From assembly GCA_007135295.1 (NCBI GenBank), contig SLJD01000232.1, forward strand, positions 1 through 11,869: 11,869 nt of DNA, given 5' to 3'. The first letter of the stretch is position 1; each line of letters starts with the position of its first letter. Of the stretch, positions 1-5,916 are shown one piece after another. Made by a program: the position numbers and the translations under genes. This DNA comes from Phycisphaerales bacterium. GTDB taxonomy: Bacteria; Planctomycetota; Phycisphaerae; Phycisphaerales; SM1A02. The notes under the pieces were generated by a model. That model made no database searches. It had not been told where the DNA came from and saw only the letters and a list, made by a program, of their open reading frames with translations.

Positions 1-570
1 ATTCTCCGCCAGGACCCGGACATTATCTTTGTCGGCGAGATTCGTGACGCGGAGACGGCGGAGATCGCCATCCGCTCGGCATTGACCGGCCACCTCATCT
101 TCTCGACGTTGCACACGAACGACGCGATCAGCTCAATCGGGCGTCTGATTGACATGGGCACGGAGCCATATCTCGTCGCTTCCGTCCTTGAAGGGCTGCT
201 CGCCCAGCGACTCGGCCGCCGCCTGTGCCCGCATTGCCGTCATCAGGTCCCCATGCCCGAGGATGTCGAGCACCGACTGACGGAATCGGAACTCGAACAG
301 TTCAACGGCCAGGTCTGGACCGCAAGCGGCTGCGAGAAGTGCAACAACTCCGGATTTCACGGCCGGCTCGGATTCTTCGAGCTCATCCGGATCAATGCGG
401 CGCTGCGCCGGGCCGTCTCGGAGAACCGCCCGACTTCGGAACTCGGCGAACTCGTCGACAGCAACTTCGTCACCATGCGGACGGAAGGTATGGGCAAGGC
501 CGCGATCGGCATGACCACGGTCGAGGAAGTGCTCCGGGCCACGCAAGACACGGATGATTCGGTCGTTTGA
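1..570 (+). CDS. gspE: T2SS assembly ATPase GspE, C-terminal part (5' end outside window)
   Basis: This is the C-terminal 189 residues of the hexameric cytoplasmic ATPase that powers pseudopilus assembly. The frame is open from base 1, so the gene starts upstream; an in-frame TTG at 82 is not a real start because conserved sequence precedes it. Residues 1-20 carry the Walker B region with VGEIRD (residues 11-16), and residues 28-41 carry the His box ([12 protein letters not shown]). Two CxxC pairs, C76/C79 (CPHC) and C111/C114 (CEKC), form the tetracysteine zinc motif typical of GspE/PilB assembly ATPases and usually absent from PilT-type retraction ATPases. The Walker A motif is not in the window. 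The stop codon directly abuts the gspF reading frame, so the two are probably co-translated. GspE versus PilB cannot be settled from this domain alone, but the neighbours (gspF-gspD) make GspE nearly certain. Confidence 0.95.
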   Translation: MLRQDPDIIFVGEIRDAETAEIAIRSALTGHLIFSTLHTNDAISSIGRLIDMGTEPYLVASVLEGLLAQRLGRRLCPHCRHQVPMPEDVEHRLTESELEQFNGQVWTASGCEKCNNSGFHGRLGFFELIRINAALRRAVSENRPTSELGELVDSNFVTMRTEGMGKAAIGMTTVEEVLRATQDTDDSVV

Positions 571-576
571 TTGACG

Positions 577-1845
577 ATGCCGCAGTTTCGTTACGAAAGT
601 CTGACAAGCGATGGAACGCTCAGTGGCGGCGTGGTCGACGCAAGCGACAAATCGGCAGCGGTCCGGCAACTGCTCAACCGGGGCGAAACCGCCACGGTCG
701 TCGAGCCGATCAGCAGCCGGAAGGCCGCCGAGCTGAACGGCTCCGCAGCGCCGATCGGGCATGCATCATCGGGATCGAAATCACAGCGCCTCGGCCGACG
801 CCAGCACACGACGATCAGCCGCGTCGAGCTTGCCAACTTCATGCGCGAACTCGCGACCGCCCTCGAGGCGGGGCTGCCGGTCATGCAGGCACTGCGAACG
901 GTGCGGCGGCAGTCATCAAAAAAGCTCTCGGTAATTCTCGATCATCTCATCGAGCGTGTGGAAGCCGGCGCGCCGCTGCATCAGGCGGCGCGGGAATACG
1001 GCCGGCCGTTCGATGACATGATCATCGGCATGCTGCGGGCGGCGGACGCGTCCGGCCGGATGGCTGAGGTGCTCATGCAGCTTGCGGACCTGCTCGACCG
1101 ATCTGTCGAACTGCGCCGCGAGGTCATGGGAGCGACGATCTACCCCGGGATCATCATTACCCTCATCGCAGTAGGAATCGGCGTTCTCGTAACTTTCATC
1201 GCCCCGCAGTTACTTGAGCCGCTGCAGGCGGCGGCGGACTTCCAGATGCCTCTGCCGACGCAGATCGTCATGGGTCTCGCCGATGGGGTCCGGGCGTACT
1301 GGCTGCATGGGCTGATCGCGATCACGGTTGTAGTCTTCGCCTTCCGATGGTGGCTGTCGGTGCCGGCCAACCGGCTCTGGTTTGACGGGGCGATGCTGCG
1401 CATTCCAATGATCGGCCGGCTGCTGCGGGACGTCTCCGTCGCGCGATTCACCCGGACGCTTGGCACACTCGTCTCGGCGGGGCTGCCGATTCTTGAAGCA
1501 CTGCGCATCACGGGGGAGACGCTCGGCAACAAGGCGCTTTCGAAAGCGATCGACGAGGTCGGGGAGAAAGTCACCGCCGGGGCCGCTCTGGCCGACCCCC
1601 TTGAGCGATCCGGCCTCTTTCCGCCGCTGCTCGTGCAGATTGTGAACCTCGGCGAGCGTTCGGGGCGGCTGGAGAACATGCTTATGCACGCCGCAAATGC
1701 GTTCGACAGGCAGGTCAACAACACGGTTCGTATCTTCACGAAGTCGCTGCCCCCGGTGCTGATTCTGGGGTTGGCGCCGATCGTCGTATTCGTTCTCGCC
1801 GCGATTCTGCTGCCCCTGCTGGAGGTGCAGGCCGCCATGGGGTGA
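577..1845 (+). CDS. gspF: T2SS inner-membrane platform protein GspF
   Basis: This polytopic inner-membrane protein couples the GspE ATPase to pseudopilin insertion. I chose ATG 577 (422 residues), giving the family-typical N-terminus MPQFRYESL. A TTG at 571, directly after the gspE stop, is in frame and would add two residues. No clear Shine-Dalgarno is visible for either, so coupling to gspE is likely. Two T2SSF repeats are visible: the first at about 80-205 (from FMRELATALEAGLPVMQAL) and the second at about 285-410 (from FTRTLGTLVSAGLPILEAL). Predicted membrane helices lie near residues 188-210, 241-262 and 391-417, the usual three. Length matches the family norm of about 400. The repeat signature with its conserved Gly-Leu-Pro is intact in both halves. 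The protein is homologous to PilC of type IV pili; context favours GspF. Confidence 0.95.
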   Translation: MPQFRYESLTSDGTLSGGVVDASDKSAAVRQLLNRGETATVVEPISSRKAAELNGSAAPIGHASSGSKSQRLGRRQHTTISRVELANFMRELATALEAGLPVMQALRTVRRQSSKKLSVILDHLIERVEAGAPLHQAAREYGRPFDDMIIGMLRAADASGRMAEVLMQLADLLDRSVELRREVMGATIYPGIIITLIAVGIGVLVTFIAPQLLEPLQAAADFQMPLPTQIVMGLADGVRAYWLHGLIAITVVVFAFRWWLSVPANRLWFDGAMLRIPMIGRLLRDVSVARFTRTLGTLVSAGLPILEALRITGETLGNKALSKAIDEVGEKVTAGAALADPLERSGLFPPLLVQIVNLGERSGRLENMLMHAANAFDRQVNNTVRIFTKSLPPVLILGLAPIVVFVLAAILLPLLEVQAAMG

Positions 1846-1920
1846 CGCGGGGACGCGATCGCTCCACTCATCCGATACACCAGCCATCATTCAGCCGACA
1901 CCAGTTCGGGAGACTCAACC
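1846..1920 (+). other. gspF-gspG intergenic gap with gspG ribosome binding site
   Basis: This 75-base spacer has no recognisable promoter, terminator or hairpin. GGGAGA at 1908-1913 lies 7 bases before the gspG ATG and is a plausible Shine-Dalgarno. A GTG-initiated frame (1842-1988), overlapping the gspF stop as GTGA, crosses the gap into gspG out of frame, but its start is weak and it is probably chance. Confidence 0.5.
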
Positions 1921-2385
1921 ATGTTCGTTCACAAACGTCGTCCGTCGCGTCAGGATCGCCGGCATCGCCGCGGCTTCAGCTTCGCTGAAGTCATCGTCGC
2001 GGTGCTGATCATCGGCATTCTGTCCGCGCTTGTTGTCCCACGCGTCTTCCAGCGAGTCACGCAGGCCCGCCAGACGGCGGCTGAGAACGGCACACGGCAG
2101 ATCATCAGCACCGTGAACATGTATCTCGCTGACGTCGGCCGAAGCACCCCGCCAAGCAACTTCGATCTCAGCGTGCTGACGTTGACGCCGGAAGAAGGCG
2201 GCGGCCCGAACGGGCATTACCTCAACGAAGATGATCTGATCGACCCGTGGGGAAACCCCTACGAGATCCGCGTGCCCGGCGAAGTGAATCGCGACTTCGA
2301 CATCATCAGTTACGGCGCGGACGGCGAGCCGGGCGGCAGCGGTGAGGATGCTGACATCGTCAGCGGGCAGATCATCGAAGAATGA
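1921..2385 (+). CDS. gspG: Major pseudopilin GspG
   Basis: This is the major subunit that polymerises into the T2SS pseudopilus, 154 residues as the precursor. The basic leader (residues 1-18, ending RRG) is followed by the hydrophobic helix FSFAEVIVAVLIIGILSALV. Cleavage by prepilin peptidase is expected after G18, with the conserved Glu at mature position +5 (E23). The first mature residues are FSFAE rather than the common FTLLE or FTLIE, a mild deviation. GspG hallmarks are present: DPWGNPY in the middle, and the C-terminal loop SYGADGEPGGSGEDADI (residues 130-146). In characterised GspG proteins this loop binds calcium, with D134, D143 and D145 as candidate ligands here. The start is supported by GGGAGA 7 bases upstream. 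It is first of five pseudopilin genes, in the order normal for the family. Confidence 0.95.
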   Translation: MFVHKRRPSRQDRRHRRGFSFAEVIVAVLIIGILSALVVPRVFQRVTQARQTAAENGTRQIISTVNMYLADVGRSTPPSNFDLSVLTLTPEEGGGPNGHYLNEDDLIDPWGNPYEIRVPGEVNRDFDIISYGADGEPGGSGEDADIVSGQIIEE

Positions 2386-2421
2386 CTTGGCCTCGGGTGC
2401 AGTATCTGTGTAGAAAGCAGG
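2386..2421 (+). other. gspG-gspH spacer crossed by a 25-codon overlapping ORF
   Basis: This 36-base spacer contains a weak purine-rich ribosome site (AGCAGG, 2416-2421). An out-of-frame ORF (2382-2459, 25 residues) begins with an ATGA overlap on the gspG stop and ends 38 bases inside gspH. Its peptide resembles nothing I know; if translated, its role would be to carry ribosomes across the gap. Confidence 0.3.
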
Positions 2422-3045
2422 ATGCCGATGAGCGGCCGCGCTTCCAGCCAGTTCCATAAAAACCGGCGCAGACCGGCCGGGTCGCGTGGCGGCTTCACGC
2501 TGGTGGAACTGATCGTGGTCATGCTGATTCTGGGCATACTGGCCGCGATCACGGTGCCGCGCGTCGTCGGGCAGGAGAACCGCCAGGTGCGACAGGCGAC
2601 CGAAGCCGTCGCTGATTTTCTGCTCATGTTTGCACAGCGCGAATCCCTCACCCAGCGGCCGATCGCCTTGAGTTACGACGACTACAACCGCTCTCTGTCG
2701 CTGTGGGTGCTTGATTACCCTGAAGACGGCCAGCGGCACGAAGCGGAATGGCGCACCGAGCTGGCCGTCCAGCCGGTTGAACTGCCCGAGCATGTCGATC
2801 TGATCGAGGTCCGACAGGACGGATACCCCGTCTCCGGGCCGAGTTGGCCGATCGTCATCACGCCGGGTCGCGAACGGCCGACGCTGGAGTTTGTCGTCGG
2901 CACCCGTGAACGGACGAGCCGGATCGTGCTCTATCCACATTCGCTGTCGCCGATCATCTTCGACGGCATCGACGACGATGAGCGGCGGCTTGACCGCCAA
3001 CCGATCGATCTCGACGCAGAAGGTCGAAGCCGGGAGGACTGGTGA
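2422..3045 (+). CDS. gspH: Minor pseudopilin GspH
   Basis: This minor pseudopilin, 207 residues as the precursor, is expected near the pseudopilus tip. A long basic leader ends in RGG and is followed by FTLVELIVVMLILGILAAIT, a textbook class III prepilin signal with Glu at +5 and a hydrophobic helix of about 20 residues. The globular part is beta-rich and has the GspH/FimT pattern. Residues from about 85 (ALSYDDYNRSLSLWVLDY) resemble the strands where FimT/GspH proteins handle substrate-like sequence, and the end (FVVGTRERTSRIVLYP) fits the final sheet. The start is uncertain by two codons: ATG 2428 sits 6 bases after AGCAGG, a better spacing than ATG 2422, but both give functional leaders. 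Assignment rests on position between gspG and gspI plus fold pattern, since sequence conservation in GspH is low. Confidence 0.85.
   Translation: MPMSGRASSQFHKNRRRPAGSRGGFTLVELIVVMLILGILAAITVPRVVGQENRQVRQATEAVADFLLMFAQRESLTQRPIALSYDDYNRSLSLWVLDYPEDGQRHEAEWRTELAVQPVELPEHVDLIEVRQDGYPVSGPSWPIVITPGRERPTLEFVVGTRERTSRIVLYPHSLSPIIFDGIDDDERRLDRQPIDLDAEGRSREDW
3032..3038 (+). promoter_or_regulatory. Ribosome binding site of gspI
   Basis: GGGAGGA is a near-perfect Shine-Dalgarno inside the last codons of gspH. It lies 6 bases before ATG 3045 but only 3 before the in-frame GTG 3042, so it favours ATG 3045 as the gspI start. Confidence 0.75.
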
Positions 3046-3533
3046 TGTTCCACCGACGGTCACGCCGACATTATCAAGGCCGATCGACGCGGCGCGGCTT
3101 TACGCTCGTCGAGGTCGTCATCGGGACGATCATCCTCGGCATCGGACTTGCGGTCGTCATGTCGATCAGCAGCCGGGCGATGATCAATCAGACACGCGGC
3201 GAGCGCATGATCGTCGCGTCATGGCTTGCTGACGAGTTGCTGGCCATGGTGCTCGTCGAAGGGCCGGATACATACCTGTCGCGGCGCTCGCTCGAGGGCG
3301 CGTTCGAAGGAGCGTTCGAAGAGTACACCTATTCGCTTCAGATCGATTATTTCAGCGACGTTGAGCCGTACCGCGTAACGGCAACCGTTGGCTGGCCGCC
3401 GTATGACGAAGCGAGTCTGGTTGAGGTTCAGACGTGGATAGCCGCCCGCCAGGGCGAAGCCGAGCACATGCCGGACCGCGCACCGGACGAGCCGATCGAT
3501 CGGATGAGACGGTACTACGACGATGAGTGGTAA
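3045..3533 (+). CDS. gspI: Minor pseudopilin GspI
   Basis: This minor pseudopilin of 162 residues forms the tip complex with GspJ and GspK. The ATG overlaps the gspH stop by one base (TGATG) and is backed by the strong ribosome site GGGAGGA; GTG 3042 is an in-frame alternative. The leader of about 17 residues ends in RRG and is followed by FTLVEVVIGTIILGIGLAVV with Glu at +5. The mature protein is short, as expected for GspI, with an acidic beta-rich region (YSLQIDYFSDVEPYRVTATV) matching the family's central sheet. A 12-base tandem duplication (3297-3320) encodes GAFEGAFE. The C-terminus is polar and Arg/Asp-rich and overlaps gspJ by 11 bases, which suggests translational coupling. Identification is by order, leader and length; low sequence conservation leaves small doubt. 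Confidence 0.88.
   Translation: MFHRRSRRHYQGRSTRRGFTLVEVVIGTIILGIGLAVVMSISSRAMINQTRGERMIVASWLADELLAMVLVEGPDTYLSRRSLEGAFEGAFEEYTYSLQIDYFSDVEPYRVTATVGWPPYDEASLVEVQTWIAARQGEAEHMPDRAPDEPIDRMRRYYDDEW
3297..3320 (+). repeat. 12-base tandem duplication inside gspI
   Basis: Two adjacent near-identical 12-base units (3297-3308 and 3309-3320) differ at one base (GGC versus GGA) and encode GAFE twice. The duplication keeps frame and looks like a recent in-frame slippage or duplication event. Confidence 0.7.
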
Positions 3534-4425
3534 TCCCCGACGAACCATCACACGTTCCGCTAGCACGCGGCGGGGCTTTACGCTTGTCGAACTGCTCGTT
3601 GCAGGGTTGATCTCAGCGATGGTGGTCGGCAGCGTGGCGGTGTCGCTGTTTCACCTCGGCCGGGCAAACGACATGACCAAACTGCGTTTCACCGCGCACA
3701 TGCGGGCAGACGCAGCGCTGGACAACATCCGCCGTGACCTGACCAGCATCATCCGCGATGAGGATCTGTTCTACACCTATCTCGATGTGCGCAGCGATTC
3801 GGTCAACAGCCCGATCGGCCGGCTGGACAATGATGACGTGCTGATGTTTTCCACCAGACTGCGGACGGTGCGCGATGTCGAATACCAGGGCGAAGGGTCA
3901 GAGTATGAAACGCAGTACCGGATCCAGACCGACGACCTCGGCCCGGTGCTCTGGCAGCGGCTTGACCCGTTTCCTGACGAGTACCCGCACGGCGGCGGGG
4001 TGGCGACGCCGCTCGTCGAGGGGATCGTCAGTCTTCAGATCGAATGCTACGACGGATTCCAGTGGTACCGGGACTGGGACTCCGACCGTGACGGCCTTCC
4101 GTGGGCCGTGCGCGTGACGGTGATGGCGACCGGCACTGCTGTTGGCGAGGATCCGTTCGACAGCCGGGCGCCGATTGTCACGCTTCGCACGGTCGTCCCG
4201 ATTGACCGAGTCCCGCCGCCGAAAATCGAACTCGACGAAGAGGACGAGGAACTCGACCCGGATGAAGAAGGCACGCCGGACGCCAGTCAGCCGGGAGAAC
4301 GGCCGGATCGACCAAGCCGTCCCGACCGGCCTGATGCGCCGACCAGTCGCCCGGATCCGGGGGCCGGCGGGCCATCCGGCGGCGCGTCCCCCGGCGGCAG
4401 CGGAAGCGCGAGGGACGAACGATGA
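3523..4425 (+). CDS. gspJ: Minor pseudopilin GspJ with a disordered C-terminal extension
   Basis: This minor pseudopilin is 300 residues, well above the usual length of about 200. The leader ends in RRG and is followed by FTLVELLVAGLISAMVVGSV with Glu at +5. The globular domain runs to about residue 230 and contains GspJ-like features: the early NIRRDLTSI helix, the VLMFSTR strand, and the late LPWAVRVTV strand. A DxDxDG motif at residues 186-191 could bind calcium. From about residue 231 the protein becomes a Pro/Asp/Glu/Arg-rich tail: an acidic block (about 235-250), then RPDRPSRPDRPD at residues 260-271 and a Gly/Ser-rich end. This tail is not part of the standard fold and resembles the GspL tail. 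The gene overlaps gspI by 11 bases and gspK by 4 bases (ATGA). Confidence 0.9.
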   Translation: MSGNPRRTITRSASTRRGFTLVELLVAGLISAMVVGSVAVSLFHLGRANDMTKLRFTAHMRADAALDNIRRDLTSIIRDEDLFYTYLDVRSDSVNSPIGRLDNDDVLMFSTRLRTVRDVEYQGEGSEYETQYRIQTDDLGPVLWQRLDPFPDEYPHGGGVATPLVEGIVSLQIECYDGFQWYRDWDSDRDGLPWAVRVTVMATGTAVGEDPFDSRAPIVTLRTVVPIDRVPPPKIELDEEDEELDPDEEGTPDASQPGERPDRPSRPDRPDAPTSRPDPGAGGPSGGASPGGSGSARDER

Positions 4426-5855
4426 TGCAAAGATCCCGTTGCATCCCGCTGGCCACACGAATGGCAAGGCTTCGCCACACGCGACGATCCAATCGGCGCG
4501 GCAGCGTGATCGTGATCGTGATCTGGGCGCTGGCGATCGCTTCGCTCATTGTCGGCACGCTCCAGATCTTCTCGTACCGCCAGTCCATGCTCGGCCGCGA
4601 GGTCCAAGATCGCATTCAGGCGCGATGGGCCGCGCGGGCCGGCATCGAACAGTCGATCTCGGTTATGGCATACCACACGCAATGGCCGATGCCCGGCGAC
4701 GCGATGGCCATGATCCGCGATCTCGAGTACGTCGCCTATGACGAACTGCTCAACGCCGAGTACGACATCCGCCATCATGTGGACGGCCGGAACCTCCTCG
4801 GCCCGATGGATGAGCATGCCAAGTACAACGTCAACCATGTGGACGGCGAGCTGCTCATGCTCCTGCCGAACATGACGCCCGATGTCGCGCATTCGATGCT
4901 TGATTGGATCGATGAAGGCGAAGAGCCTCGCATGTTCGGCGCCGGACCGGAATGGTATCGGGCGCGCGGCCTGGGCTATGAGCCGCGGCACGTTCCGTTC
5001 CGTAGTCTCGCGGAGATTGAACTCGTCGCTGGCGTCTGGCCGCGTTACTTTCGGGGCGAGGACTGGAACCTCAACTATCGCCTTGATCCGAACGAAAACG
5101 ACGGCGGGTACACCTGGCCGGATGACGACGGCAACGACATCCTTGACCAGGGGTGGTCCGGCGTGATGACCGTGTACTCCAGGCGGCACGGCGTGACGGA
5201 CAGCGGCTGGCCGCGGATCCCACTTCGCGACACGGAGCCCGAAGTGCTTGTCGAGCGGCTCGATGTTACGGAAGAGCAGGCGCAGGTGCTCATGCAGTTC
5301 GCGATGACGGACAACGCAAACCTCGCGAGACTGTTGATCGTTCCGCTCAATGAACTGGCCGGCGGTGGCGGCGGACAGGGAGACCGGCAGCAGGGGCGGC
5401 GACGCGGGGTCGGTGGGCGGTCACAGCAGGGCGGCGTCGGCGGCCGGTCACAGGGCGGCGTCGAACCGCTGACCCTCGATCAGCTGCGGCGCATCTTTGC
5501 GGAAACGTCGATCGAGGATCCCGAACAGAACGCGCCGGGAAAAATCAATCTCAATACGGTCTCGCCACGACTGCTGCGAGAACTGATGCCCGGCCGGGAA
5601 CGACTCGCCGACGAGATCATCGCCCTGCGGGCCAACCGCCGGGAGGGAATTTCGAGTCTTGTCGATCTGCTGGACATTCCTGGCATCACCGAAGAGGATT
5701 TGCAGTTTATTGGCCGGTACATGGACGTGTACACCAATGTGATGACGATCCCTTCCCGCGGACGATCCGATGGAACCGGGCTGGAAGTTGAAATCATCGC
5801 CGTCGTCGATCGTTCGACTGTTCCGATTCGAATCATCGAATATCGCGAGCAGTGA
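4422..5855 (+). CDS. gspK: Minor pseudopilin GspK (pseudopilus tip) with EF-hand-like loops
   Basis: This is the largest minor pseudopilin, 477 residues, and caps the pseudopilus. ATG 4422 overlaps the gspJ stop (ATGA) and follows GAGGGA (4410-4415) by 6 bases; a second ATG at 4425 is in frame. The leader ends in RRG followed by SVIVIVIWALAIASLIVG. Mature position +5 is Ile, not Glu, as is normal for GspK. Family signatures appear in order: GPMDEHAKYNVN, DWIDEGEEPRMFGAGPEWY, FRSLAEIELVAGV, and GKINLNTVSPRLL in the second helical SAM-like part. Two EF-hand-like loops (D214-E225 and D234-W245) sit in an insert. A Gly/Arg/Gln-rich insert at residues 314-347 holds a repeated GGVGGRSQ unit. The window-typical length of GspK is about 320, so these inserts explain much of the excess. 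Confidence 0.93.
   Translation: MMQRSRCIPLATRMARLRHTRRSNRRGSVIVIVIWALAIASLIVGTLQIFSYRQSMLGREVQDRIQARWAARAGIEQSISVMAYHTQWPMPGDAMAMIRDLEYVAYDELLNAEYDIRHHVDGRNLLGPMDEHAKYNVNHVDGELLMLLPNMTPDVAHSMLDWIDEGEEPRMFGAGPEWYRARGLGYEPRHVPFRSLAEIELVAGVWPRYFRGEDWNLNYRLDPNENDGGYTWPDDDGNDILDQGWSGVMTVYSRRHGVTDSGWPRIPLRDTEPEVLVERLDVTEEQAQVLMQFAMTDNANLARLLIVPLNELAGGGGGQGDRQQGRRRGVGGRSQQGGVGGRSQGGVEPLTLDQLRRIFAETSIEDPEQNAPGKINLNTVSPRLLRELMPGRERLADEIIALRANRREGISSLVDLLDIPGITEEDLQFIGRYMDVYTNVMTIPSRGRSDGTGLEVEIIAVVDRSTVPIRIIEYREQ
5406..5462 (+). repeat. GGVGGRSQ-coding tandem repeat inside gspK
   Basis: About two and a third units of a 24-base repeat encode GVGGRSQQ, GGVGGRSQ and GGV. The DNA copies differ at several third positions, so the repeat is maintained at protein level or is not very recent. 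It lies in a flexible Gly-rich insert (5361-5462) between conserved GspK segments. Confidence 0.75.
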
Positions 5856-5916
5856 CGGCTGATGGTGGCCCGCTCGTATCGGAACCTTTTTCTTCCTTCC
5901 CCACGAGGTCCGGATC
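5856..5916 (+). promoter_or_regulatory. gspK-gspL gap with ribosome site, possible hairpin and bridging ORF
   Basis: The 61-base spacer contains a pyrimidine-rich tract (5887-5902) and the gspL ribosome site GAGGT (5905-5909), 7 bases before GTG 5917. CGGAACCT (5880-5887) can pair with AGGTCCG (5906-5912) with one bulged A, which would hide the ribosome site. An out-of-frame 24-codon ORF (5862-5936) runs through the hairpin and ends just inside gspL. Pairing was judged by eye, without energy calculation. Confidence 0.35.

Noticed and set aside
82..570. TTG at 82 as the start of a short ATPase-like protein
   Set aside because: The frame is open to base 1 and the preceding 27 residues contain the conserved Walker B region of GspE, so it is an internal codon of a truncated gene.
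1846..1920. A promoter for the pseudopilin genes in the gspF-gspG gap
   Set aside because: No convincing -35/-10 pair is visible, and the tight operon structure makes read-through from upstream of gspE the simpler view.
1915..3063. A 382-residue open frame on the minus strand opposite gspG and gspH
   Set aside because: It lies wholly antisense to well-supported pseudopilin genes, has no recognisable domain, and is the kind of long shadow frame expected in GC-rich coding DNA.
4506..4523. Three tandem GTGATC units at the start of the gspK membrane helix as a phase-variable tract
   Set aside because: The unit is six bases, so copy change would keep frame and only alter Val-Ile pairs. Hydrophobic codon bias is a sufficient explanation.
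4287..5189. A 300-residue minus-strand frame opposite gspJ and gspK
   Set aside because: Composition is His/Pro/Arg-rich shadow sequence with no domain, and it spans the overlap of two recognised genes.
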